This document shows, one piece after another, positions 9,424 through 17,724 of a DNA stretch of 64,000 nt. Every line of letters starts with the position of its first letter. Within the stretch, counting starts at the first letter, position 1. Origin of the DNA: Candidatus Limnocylindrales bacterium (GTDB lineage: Bacteria; Desulfobacterota; Binatia; UBA1149; CAITLU01); the NCBI GenBank assembly GCA_035626395.1, contig DASPNR010000041.1, forward strand, positions 16,475 through 80,474. The letters run 5' to 3'. Below the pieces are notes generated by a model. That model did not search any database, was not told where the DNA came from, and worked only from the letters and a program-made list of their open reading frames with translations. A program made the translations under genes and the position numbers.

Positions 9424-11463
9424 ATGCTCAGCACCATCATCTGGACCATCGCGTTCGTCGGCCTGGTCGGCTACCTCGTCTACCAGTGCTACCAGCGGTT
9501 CGCGGTCCTGCAGCACCTGCGACCGGCAGCGCGTTGGGACAACGTCCCCGAGCGGATCCGGCGCACCCTGAAGTACGCCATCGGGCAGTTCAAATTCTTC
9601 AAGGGCCCGCGCCACGACATCACGCCGGGCGTCATCCATGCCCTGGTCTTCTGGGGCTTCCTCATTCTCGGCTACCAGGTCGTGCACATGTTCGCGCGCG
9701 GCTGGTTCCCCGACTTCCACCTGCCGCTGCTTGGCGCCACCGGCATCGGCGGGCCGATCATCCTGGCCAAGGACGTCATGGAGCTGATCGTCGCGATCTG
9801 CGCGATGATCCTGCTCACTCGCTGGCTGGTGACCAAGCCGCTGCGATTGATGGGATTCCTGCCCGCCGAGACGCGGCTGCGAAACCATTCGCACTGGGAG
9901 GCCTATCTCATCCTGGTCTTCATCACGACGATCTGCACGAGCGGTCTCGTCTACGACGCCGGCCGCTTCGTCTTCCTGGCCGGCGAGGCCGAGACCGAGG
10001 CCGAGAAGATGTGGTCGCCCGTCTCCTACGCACTGTCCGGCGTTTTCGCGACGCCGGCAGCCGCTACCGCGGCGAGCAACGCGGCGTGGTGGATCCATAA
10101 CCTCGTCATTCTGGTGTTCGTCAACCTGCTGCCCAAGTCCAAGCACTTCCACGTCATCACCTCGATTCCGAACGTCTTCTTCAGCAAGCTCGAGCCGTTC
10201 GGGCGCCTGTCCAAGCAGGACCTCGAGAGCGAGAACGCCATCTACGGCACCTCCGAGATGCGTCACTTCGACTGGAAGCAGGTGCTCGACATGTACTCGT
10301 GCACCGAGTGCGGCCGTTGCTCCTCGCACTGTCCGGCCACCGCCACCGGAAAGCGCCTGGCGCCGCGTCAGTTCCTCCTGAACCTGCGCGACTTCCTCTA
10401 CGCCCATCCCGAGTCGGTGACCGATCCGAACTTCATGCAGAAGGTGGCCACGGGCGAGGTCGAAGGCGCAGGCGAGATCATCCACGACGAGGTGCTGTGG
10501 TCGTGCGTGACCTGCCGCGCGTGCGAAGAGGCGTGTCCGGTCAACATCGAGTACGTCGACAAGATCGTCGACATGCGCCGCCATCTCGTGCAGGAAGAGG
10601 CACGGTTCCCGGCCGAGCTTACGCGCGTGTTCCAGGGCATGGAGCGCCAGAGCAATCCGTGGGGAATCGGCGCCGACAAGCGCGCCGACTGGGCCGAGGG
10701 CCTGGACATCCCGACGCTCGCCGAGAATCCGGACGCGGAGTACCTGTTCTTCGTCGGCTGCGCGGGCTCGTTTGACGATCGCGCCAAGAAGATCACGCAG
10801 GCGGTGGCCAAGCTGCTCAAGGCGGCCAACATCTCGTTTGCGATCCTGGGCCGCGACGAGCCTTGCAACGGCGACACCGCGCGGCGTCTCGGCAACGAGT
10901 ATCTGTATCAGTCGATGGCGGCGATGGCCGTGGAGGTGCTGACGGGCGCCGAGGTCAAGAAGGTCATCACCAACTGCCCGCACTGCTTCAACACGATCAA
11001 GAACGAATTTCCGCAGTTCGGCGGCAACTACGAGGTGCAGCATGCCACCGAAGTCATCGCCGACCTGATCGAGCGCAAGAAGCTCAACCTCAACGGCAAC
11101 GCCGTGGGTTCGGTGGTCTTCCACGATTCCTGCTACCTCGGCCGCTACAACGGCGTCTACGATGCGCCGCGCCGGATCCTGGAGGCTCTCTCGGGCGTGG
11201 ATCTGCGCGAGCCCGACCGTCACAAGGCCTTCGGCATGTGCTGCGGCGCCGGCGGCGGTCGGATGTGGGTGGAAGAGGCGCCCGACCAGCGCGTCAACGT
11301 GCTGCGCGTCGAGCAGCTCCTGAACACCGAGGCCAAGACGATCGCCTCCTCGTGCCCCTACTGCATGACGATGCTCAGCGACGGCGTGAAGGCCAAGGAG
11401 AAGGAAGAGCAGGTCCGCAATAAGGACGTCCTCGAGCTGGCCGCGGAGGCCTTGCCGGGCTGA
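9424..11463 (+). CDS. EtfD-type membrane Fe-S oxidoreductase (ETF:quinone branch)
   Basis: 679 residues; GGGAGG lies six bases before the ATG, which rejects the longer frame starting at 9118. Residues 1-250 form a NarI-like domain with about six membrane helices and His residues suited to haem b (for example VIHALVFWG and VVHMF). Two ferredoxin motifs follow: CTECGRCSSHCP from Cys293 and CVTCRACEEACP from Cys361. Two CCG-type modules come next (FVGCAG...CPHC; HDSCYLGR...CCGAGGGRMW...CPYC), which bind a noncubane cluster in heterodisulfide-reductase relatives. Proteins of this architecture accept electrons from EtfAB and reduce quinone. In this window etfBA (48.7-50.5 kb) and an acyl-CoA dehydrogenase (59.4 kb) are likely partners, by inference. 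Confidence 0.9.
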   Translation: MLSTIIWTIAFVGLVGYLVYQCYQRFAVLQHLRPAARWDNVPERIRRTLKYAIGQFKFFKGPRHDITPGVIHALVFWGFLILGYQVVHMFARGWFPDFHLPLLGATGIGGPIILAKDVMELIVAICAMILLTRWLVTKPLRLMGFLPAETRLRNHSHWEAYLILVFITTICTSGLVYDAGRFVFLAGEAETEAEKMWSPVSYALSGVFATPAAATAASNAAWWIHNLVILVFVNLLPKSKHFHVITSIPNVFFSKLEPFGRLSKQDLESENAIYGTSEMRHFDWKQVLDMYSCTECGRCSSHCPATATGKRLAPRQFLLNLRDFLYAHPESVTDPNFMQKVATGEVEGAGEIIHDEVLWSCVTCRACEEACPVNIEYVDKIVDMRRHLVQEEARFPAELTRVFQGMERQSNPWGIGADKRADWAEGLDIPTLAENPDAEYLFFVGCAGSFDDRAKKITQAVAKLLKAANISFAILGRDEPCNGDTARRLGNEYLYQSMAAMAVEVLTGAEVKKVITNCPHCFNTIKNEFPQFGGNYEVQHATEVIADLIERKKLNLNGNAVGSVVFHDSCYLGRYNGVYDAPRRILEALSGVDLREPDRHKAFGMCCGAGGGRMWVEEAPDQRVNVLRVEQLLNTEAKTIASSCPYCMTMLSDGVKAKEKEEQVRNKDVLELAAEALPG

Positions 11464-11591
11464 GGAATCGGTTGGCCGGTCCTTGCCGAGCGCCCGGCCG
11501 GTGAAGGTCGCGGCGGCGTTCCTCGGCTGAGGCGGGAATTCTCGGCGCCTCATTGACGGCCCGCTCGCGGCCGTGTCAGCCTCCTTTTTAT

Positions 11592-11605
11592 CTACAGAAA
11601 TGTAG
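11592..11605. promoter_or_regulatory. Palindromic operator candidate CTACA-N4-TGTAG (copy 2)
   Basis: CTACAGAAATGTAG lies 20 bp upstream of the lipase ATG and ends shortly before its GGAGG. Its five-base arms are identical to those of the palindrome at 3389-3402. At this place a bound protein would block transcription or the ribosome site, so repression is the simplest reading. Confidence 0.45.
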
Positions 11606-11624
11606 GCCGAAAAGGAGGAGACCG

Positions 11625-12965
11625 ATGAGCGGTTCCAAGCTGTTGCCCGGGCGCCGTGCGCACCGGTTTCTGCTGAGCTGCCTGGCCGTCGGCGCGACGG
11701 TTTTCGCCGCCGTCGCCGCCGAGGCGCGCCCATTCCCCTACAACCCGATCCTGTTCGTTCACGGCATCGAAGGCTCGGGCGCGCAGTTCGAATCGCAGGC
11801 GATGCGCTTCGAAAGCAACCGCTATCCCGCAAGCTGGATCGACCAGGTCGACTACGACTCGACGCGCGCCGTGGCCGACAAGAGCGAGGTGCACGCACAG
11901 ATCGACGCGGCGATTGCCGAGCTCAAGGCGCGCAGCGGCAAGGCGCAGGTCGATGTGGTTGCGCACTCGCTCGGAACCTCGGTCATGCGCGACTACCTGA
12001 CCGACGAGGAGCTCGGCGAGGCGCGCCGCGCCGACGTCGGCCACTACATCAACGTCGATGGCCAGAGCGAGCACCCGGGCGTACCGACGCTGGCGGTCTG
12101 GGCGGGCCGGGGCAACCCCGATCGGCACATGGAAGGCGCCGAGAACGTCACCATCCCGAACCAGACGCACGTACAGGTCTGCACGTCCTCGGAGGCTTTC
12201 ATCGAGTATTTCGAGTTCCTCACCGGCCGCACTCCGCGGCGCAGCATTCGCCGCCAGTCCCGCATCGAGATCTCGGGCAAGGCGCTGGAATTCCCGCAGA
12301 ACTCCGGGTTGGCCGGCGCCACGGTCGAGATCTGGCCGGTCGACGAGAACGGCGTGCGGACGACCGAGTCGCCGGTTGCATCCATCGACATCACCGACGG
12401 TTCGCGCGGCGGCGGCAAGTGGGGCCCCGTCTCCGTCGCGCGCCGGCAGCGCTACGAGTTCGCGTTGGTGCGGGATGCGCTGCCGACGCTGCACATCTAC
12501 TATGAACCCTTCGTTCGCAGCGATCACACGCTGCGGCTGCTCGCGTCCACGGCATTCGAGCAGTACGCCGGCAACCGTCCCGGCAGCTCGTCCTGGGTCA
12601 GCATCCGTTACAAGGAACTGTGGGGTGACCAGCCGGGCGAGAGCGATCAGCTTCTGGTCGACGGCCTCAACATCGTCACGGCCGAGCTCTGCCCTGCCAG
12701 CAAACAGGTCAACGGCTACTTCGCATTCGACGTCAACCGCAACGGTCAGACCGATCTGATCGAGGACCCGGTCATCAGTGCGCTGCCGTTCCTCCAGGGC
12801 GCCGACGTCTTCGTCCGCGCAAGCACGCCGCCCGACGGCACGATCTCCTTCCAGCTCCTGTCGCGCGGCGGCGGCGAGCCGCGAACGCTGAACGTCCCGA
12901 ACTGGGAGGCGATGGGCGACGGCATCACTGTGCAATGGAATGACTTCGATCGGCTGACGTTCTGA
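11625..12965 (+). CDS. Secreted lipase-like alpha/beta hydrolase
   Basis: 446 residues; AAAAGGAGG precedes the ATG. The signal peptide covers residues 1-35, ending near AAEARP. The hydrolase part starts with NPILFVHGIEGSG (oxyanion region). The nucleophile elbow AHSLGTS places Ser115 as the catalytic residue, and PNQTHVQ probably holds the catalytic His. The C-terminal 220 residues are two beta-rich modules similar to those after lipase domains of class 2 triacylglycerol lipases. It would hydrolyse ester lipids outside the cytoplasm. The putative operator at 11592-11605 lies directly in front, and a short GC hairpin follows the stop. Confidence 0.82.
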   Translation: MSGSKLLPGRRAHRFLLSCLAVGATVFAAVAAEARPFPYNPILFVHGIEGSGAQFESQAMRFESNRYPASWIDQVDYDSTRAVADKSEVHAQIDAAIAELKARSGKAQVDVVAHSLGTSVMRDYLTDEELGEARRADVGHYINVDGQSEHPGVPTLAVWAGRGNPDRHMEGAENVTIPNQTHVQVCTSSEAFIEYFEFLTGRTPRRSIRRQSRIEISGKALEFPQNSGLAGATVEIWPVDENGVRTTESPVASIDITDGSRGGGKWGPVSVARRQRYEFALVRDALPTLHIYYEPFVRSDHTLRLLASTAFEQYAGNRPGSSSWVSIRYKELWGDQPGESDQLLVDGLNIVTAELCPASKQVNGYFAFDVNRNGQTDLIEDPVISALPFLQGADVFVRASTPPDGTISFQLLSRGGGEPRTLNVPNWEAMGDGITVQWNDFDRLTF

Positions 12966-12970
12966 GGCGG

Positions 12971-12987
12971 CGGCGCGCGTCGCGCCG
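12971..12987. terminator. Short GC hairpin after lipase gene
   Basis: CGGCGCG-CGT-CGCGCCG is a perfect seven-base-pair stem starting six bases after the lipase stop. No T-run follows, so termination by this element alone is uncertain. Confidence 0.35.
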
Positions 12988-13138
12988 ACCCCTTCGCGTA
13001 CGGCAAGCCGGGCGGCCGCCGCCATCGGCGGCGCCCGCACGATGATGCCGCGTATCAGCTAAACCGGGCCGCCATGCCGGCCGCCTCGCGTTCCGGAGCA
13101 CCTCGGCGGGCCCAGCTGGATGTATTTGGACCGCCTCG

Positions 13139-16100
13139 TCAGTCCGTATCGATGTGCAGCACCGTCGTCTCGTACAGCAACTCGTCGCTGGTTGGCGCCG
13201 CCAGCTGTCCGCTCTGGTCCCAGAACTGCCAGGAGCCGCCGCGCAGCTTGACCCATACCAGATCGTTGTCCGCGTCCTGCCACCACGCCTCTCCAGCCGA
13301 CGCCATCACCGCAGCCAGTGACGCCTGCTGTTCATAGAGCCGGAAGCCGCCCGATCCGAGCGTCCACACCGCTTCGGGCGTGGTTTCACCGTCGAACTGC
13401 ACTGCCAGCACGAGCGTGTCGGTGATCTCGAGCATGTTCTCGAAGCGCAGCTCGATGTCCTGCGGCATCGGCGAACTCGGAAATTCCAGCCGGTAGATGC
13501 CGTCGCGGTGCGCGGCGAAGTGGCGCATCGGTGCGAGCAGCCAGCTCTCGTCCAGCGCCTCGTCGACGCTCCATGCGGCGACCTCCGTCAGCGTCATCGG
13601 ATCGAGCCGCGTCGCCTCGATGGCCATCAGCGGCGAGTAGTAGGGACGGTCGTTGTTCACGACGAACTCGAGGACCCCATAGAACGGCCCCGGCACGCTG
13701 ACTCCGCCGGTCTGGCCGGCCGGCTCCACCGGCGTGACCGTCTGGCCATACGTGAAGAAAGGTGTGTCATACACGAAGTAGCTTCCGGCCGGTCCCCAGC
13801 TCCCGTGCGGATCCCATAACGCCCCGGCCAGCACGTAGTGGCTCAGCACGGGGAGTGACCGGAAGCCGGGATGCGATTGAATGAGGAGGTTGTCGAAGTT
13901 GCGCATCTGGCCCTTGTCCACCGGACGGATGTAGTAGTCCTCGGTGGCGAACGCGCCGCTGCGCGTGCCCGGCACCAGCGGGAAGCCGACGATCACGTTG
14001 CGCCGCATGTCGAAGGCGCTGTGGTAGGTGGCAAAGGCCGTAGGTGTCTCGTTGCCGCCGAGAGTGTCCGGGAAATGGACGCTCGGGCGCGGCGTGGCGG
14101 CGTTCAGGCTCGTGCCGACGATGAGCGACCGCTCGATGACGCCGTCGGCTCCCGAACCGGCAAAGAAGCGACCGCAATTATCGGCCGAAACGATTTCGGT
14201 GAAATCCGGCCACGCCACCCGGTCCCAGATCCCGCCGCGGCGGTTCTTCCACGCGGTGAAGCGGGTGATGGCGAACCGGCGCAGCGTGTTCGAGTTCCAC
14301 GTCGGATCCTGCCCGTCGGTCGTGGACTGGTACTGGAAGTCGATCGTCGTGCCGGCGTCGTCGGACTCGACGCGGTCGAACATCAGCCCTTCGAAGCCGC
14401 TGGTATGGGCGGTGTTGTCTTCAAAAACGCCGAACAGCATGCGGCTCGGCCGCATCGGCACGCCCGAGCTGTCGCCGTGAGGCTGATTCGGGAACGCCAG
14501 CCAGAAGCCGTGCCCCTGACTGTCGGCGGCGGTGTTGCCGGTGACGACGTTGTCCGGGTTGGCGATCCAGTAGCCGCTCGATCCGCCGTCCTCTCGGATT
14601 TCGTGCAGCTTGAGCGCGTCGCCTTCCAGGGGATTGCGCACGTGCAGCGTCAGATTGCCGGCGATCGTGTTGCGGCGCTCGACGGCATCCTCGGTGAAGA
14701 CGGCGTGGCCGCGGATGTCGTAGAGAACGTTGTTCTGCACGACGACGCCGTTGGTCGCGTGGATGACGATGCCACGGTTGGCAGACTGATGGATGCTCGA
14801 GTCCCGAATGTACTGGCCGGAGGCGTCGCCGACGAAGGTCGTGCTGCTGTAGCTCAGGCGGTGCCAGTGAAAAGGATAGCGGCCGAGGCGTCCGCGCTGG
14901 CCTCCGCGCCGGATCTGCACACCCGAGACGTGAGCCTGTGCGCCCGTTCCCATGATCATCACGTGCGCTCCGAAGCCTTGGGTCTGCCACAGCGCATCGT
15001 CGGGCGCTTGAATGACGATGTTGCGCGTGAGGTTGGCGACTTCGGCGCGTTCGTCCAAAACGACCGGCGTCGGCGCTGCCGGCGGCGTGACCAGGCCGGC
15101 GGGGCTGAGGCTCATGCCGTCGGCGGTTGCATACTGCAGCAGGCCCCATCGCGGCGCCGACAGCGGAGCGTTCAGCTCCACGCTCGTCGCGGCAGCGGCT
15201 GCGATGGTGAACGACTCGGTGGCGGACGCGCCGAACCAGTCGGTGGGAGCGACGACGATCTGGTCGCCGGCGCTCCAGCCCGGGTCCTCCTCGAGCTGCA
15301 ATACAGTGGCGCCGCCGGGAGCATGCGCGGCCAGCCTGGTCCACGCCACTTGCGGAGGGCGGCCGTGCAGCTCGAGCGCGCCGCCCATGACCATGATGCC
15401 GCGCGTCCCCATGCCCATCACGCTTGCATCGGGATCGGCTGCATCCAGCGTGATGATCGCCTGCTGCTCGAACGGACGATCCTCGGTACCCACGCGCAGC
15501 TCGCCGTGCACCATGATCCAGTCGGCGGTGAGCGAGAGGTCGGTGCGGTCGAAGACAAGAGAGCCGTCGATGGTGAGACCGCCGAGGTCGGGCGTGTCCT
15601 CGTCGAGCAGGATGCTCGTCCCCTGCGGGATGACGACCTCTTCACCCGGCGCGGGCTTGGCTCCGCCCCACGTCGCCGGATCCGACCAGCGCAGGCACTG
15701 CGGGCAGTCGCCGCCGCGGCACGCTTGCGGATACTCACCGGCCGCCGGTAGAGCCAGCAGGCTGGCGCATTCGGCGCCGAACTGCGCCGTGCACTGCACG
15801 CACTCGGCGATGTCGCCGAGCGTGGAGACGCTGCGCGCGCACGACTGACCGGTGCTCGGCGGTGCGACGTCGCTGCAGTCGGGAGAGAAGCCGATGGTTG
15901 CGGCAGTGAAATCGTCGTCGGCACCGCTGCCGGCGATGCCGAGAACGTCGACATCGCACCGACGGTCGCCGCCGCCGCAGCTCTTGCACACGTTGCGGAC
16001 GAGCTTTGCCCGCGCCTTCGTAAGTCGCGGCTCCGCGCGGCCGTCGCCCGGCGTCGGGCACGGCCCGGCGGCGATGCCGGAGGCTACGGCCGCCTGGCAT

Positions 16101-16660
16101 TTCTGCAGCGCACGCGCCGATGCGCGAAGATATCGATCGACGCTGGAGACGAGCGTTCGCTGGCAGCGCAGCAGCGCCTCACCGGCATCGTCGGCGAGCG
16201 AATCCGCGGCCGGTGTGCCGACCGCGTCGAGGGAACAAGTGACGCAGTCGGCGATTCCGGTGCAATCGGCAATGGCGCCGTTGCAGCCTGCGCCGGCAAG
16301 GCCGGGGCAGGCTCCCTCTTCCCATCCAGTTGCGGACAGCGGCACGTCGTCGCTGCCGCCACACGTTTGATCGTCGCCGCCGCACGCATGGGCGATCGTC
16401 GCTCGTGCTCGCTCCTCGAACTCGTCGAGCGCGCTGACAACGGCGGCGTCGCCTTCGCACTCGGCGGCGGCCACCGCGTTGCCGGAAGCGAGCGCGCGAT
16501 CGCGGCACGCCGCAAGGACGCGGCTGCGGCCGTCCAGGTAGCGCGCGCCGCTGCGTGCGATCGCAGCCTCGCATGCCGAGGTTGCGGCTGTAGCCGCCGA
16601 GCACCACAGCGCTACGAGCAGCGCGGCGCAGAGCACGCCATGAATCCGTCGATCAAGCAT
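13139..16660 (-). CDS. Secreted G8-domain / parallel beta-helix protein with Cys-rich N-terminus
   Basis: 1173 residues with a Sec signal peptide (residues 1-26, ending ATAAT). Residues about 28-320 contain two related Cys-rich helical segments (CEAAI.RSGARYLDG... and CQRTLVSSVDRYLRAS..., each followed by CGGxDxxC-type endings), typical of secreted proteins of this lineage. A G8 domain follows (WSDPATWGG, GEEVVIPQG, GGLTIDGSL, DWIMVHGEL), then a long right-handed beta-helix (VQNNVLYDIRGHAVF, NTAADSQGHGFWL). G8 plus beta-helix is the arrangement of CEMIP/TMEM2-like and bacterial polysaccharide-binding proteins, so glycan binding or cleavage is a fair inference. It is convergent with the lipase gene. 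Confidence 0.85.
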   Translation of the reverse strand: MLDRRIHGVLCAALLVALWCSAATAATSACEAAIARSGARYLDGRSRVLAACRDRALASGNAVAAAECEGDAAVVSALDEFEERARATIAHACGGDDQTCGGSDDVPLSATGWEEGACPGLAGAGCNGAIADCTGIADCVTCSLDAVGTPAADSLADDAGEALLRCQRTLVSSVDRYLRASARALQKCQAAVASGIAAGPCPTPGDGRAEPRLTKARAKLVRNVCKSCGGGDRRCDVDVLGIAGSGADDDFTAATIGFSPDCSDVAPPSTGQSCARSVSTLGDIAECVQCTAQFGAECASLLALPAAGEYPQACRGGDCPQCLRWSDPATWGGAKPAPGEEVVIPQGTSILLDEDTPDLGGLTIDGSLVFDRTDLSLTADWIMVHGELRVGTEDRPFEQQAIITLDAADPDASVMGMGTRGIMVMGGALELHGRPPQVAWTRLAAHAPGGATVLQLEEDPGWSAGDQIVVAPTDWFGASATESFTIAAAAATSVELNAPLSAPRWGLLQYATADGMSLSPAGLVTPPAAPTPVVLDERAEVANLTRNIVIQAPDDALWQTQGFGAHVMIMGTGAQAHVSGVQIRRGGQRGRLGRYPFHWHRLSYSSTTFVGDASGQYIRDSSIHQSANRGIVIHATNGVVVQNNVLYDIRGHAVFTEDAVERRNTIAGNLTLHVRNPLEGDALKLHEIREDGGSSGYWIANPDNVVTGNTAADSQGHGFWLAFPNQPHGDSSGVPMRPSRMLFGVFEDNTAHTSGFEGLMFDRVESDDAGTTIDFQYQSTTDGQDPTWNSNTLRRFAITRFTAWKNRRGGIWDRVAWPDFTEIVSADNCGRFFAGSGADGVIERSLIVGTSLNAATPRPSVHFPDTLGGNETPTAFATYHSAFDMRRNVIVGFPLVPGTRSGAFATEDYYIRPVDKGQMRNFDNLLIQSHPGFRSLPVLSHYVLAGALWDPHGSWGPAGSYFVYDTPFFTYGQTVTPVEPAGQTGGVSVPGPFYGVLEFVVNNDRPYYSPLMAIEATRLDPMTLTEVAAWSVDEALDESWLLAPMRHFAAHRDGIYRLEFPSSPMPQDIELRFENMLEITDTLVLAVQFDGETTPEAVWTLGSGGFRLYEQQASLAAVMASAGEAWWQDADNDLVWVKLRGGSWQFWDQSGQLAAPTSDELLYETTVLHIDTD

Positions 16661-16821
16661 CGCGATGATCCCCCTCGATCGTGCGCTGTCGTTACACGTG
16701 ATGTCGCATCGGCAGTCAACGCAGCGTCGGCTGTTCCTTGAAACGCATGTTCAGGCGGCCGCGTCGTCCGTCGTCCCGCCGCGCTTGCGGCTGCGCCGGC
16801 GCGGGAGCAGCATCCGGCGCC

Positions 16822-17655
16822 ATGACGTGCTCGCTCGGAATGCATCTGCGAACGATGGGGCCGCAGTCGATGCCGGACGTGGTGCGCGCGTGCGCGCTGG
16901 CGGCCGAGGCTGCCGGCATCGACGAGCTGTGGGTCGGCGATCACATCGCGATCCCGCCGGATGACGCCGAGGGCTCCGGCGGCCGCTACCTCGACCCGCT
17001 ATCGACGCTGGCCTGGATCGCGGGCATCACCAGGCGCATCCGCCTGGGCACGGGAGTGCTCGTCCTGCCGTATCGGCCGCCGCTGCCGACTGCCAAGGTC
17101 GTCGCGACGGTGCAGGAGCTGTCCGGCGAGCGGCTGATGCTCGGGGTAGGCGTTGGATGGATGCACGCGGAGTTCCGCGCCGTCGGCATCCCCTTTGCCG
17201 AGCGCGGGCGCGTCAGCGACGCGACGCTCGAGTTTCTCACGCGCTGCTTCGCGGCCGACGAAGCCGAATCGAACGGGCAGCCATTCCTGTTCCTGCCGCG
17301 GCCGGCGCGGCCGCCGATCCTCGTCGGCGGCGCACCTCCGCATGCTCTTCGGCGCGCCGCGCGCTTCGGCGACGGCTGGATGCCGATGACCGCCGATCCC
17401 GAGTCGCTTGTAGCGCCGGTGGCCGAGCTGAGACGCATGTTCGCCGAGGCGGGCAAGCCGCCGCCGCGGATCGTCGTGCTCACGAGCCTGCCGCTGGCCG
17501 ATCCTTCGGCCGCCGCCGCGCTCGCGCGCGGATTCGTCGCAGCCGGCGCGACCGGAATCATCCACGGCACGCCTCGCTATCCCGACGCCGCCGCCTTCGC
17601 GCGCGATGCGGAGGTTCTCGCGGCGCACGTGCTGCCGGCGCTGGCGCAAGGGTAG
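16822..17655 (+). CDS. LLM-class F420-dependent oxidoreductase
   Basis: 277 residues from MTCSLGMHL; an in-frame ATG at 16747 and a TTG at 16738 would add a basic, unlikely leader. Luciferase-like monooxygenase landmarks are ELWVGDHIAIP, IRLGTGVLVLPYRPPL, VATVQELSGERLMLGVGVGW, RPPILVGG and FGDGWMPM, matching the TIGR03619-type F420-dependent subgroup. It is a cytoplasmic TIM barrel that uses reduced F420 or FMN; the substrate cannot be deduced. The F420 preference follows from subfamily resemblance, and no F420 biosynthesis gene is in the window. It stands alone, divergent from the G8 gene. Confidence 0.85.
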   Translation: MTCSLGMHLRTMGPQSMPDVVRACALAAEAAGIDELWVGDHIAIPPDDAEGSGGRYLDPLSTLAWIAGITRRIRLGTGVLVLPYRPPLPTAKVVATVQELSGERLMLGVGVGWMHAEFRAVGIPFAERGRVSDATLEFLTRCFAADEAESNGQPFLFLPRPARPPILVGGAPPHALRRAARFGDGWMPMTADPESLVAPVAELRRMFAEAGKPPPRIVVLTSLPLADPSAAAALARGFVAAGATGIIHGTPRYPDAAAFARDAEVLAAHVLPALAQG

Positions 17656-17724
17656 CGCGGCCGTCACCGCGAGCGGAAAACGGTTGACGACACCGGCCCC
17701 AGCGTCCTAAAGCTGGCCGCCTTC

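Noticed and set aside
9184..11898. 904-residue minus-strand frame across the EtfD-type gene
   Set aside because: No family motif; the plus strand has conserved Cys motifs and a good ribosome site.
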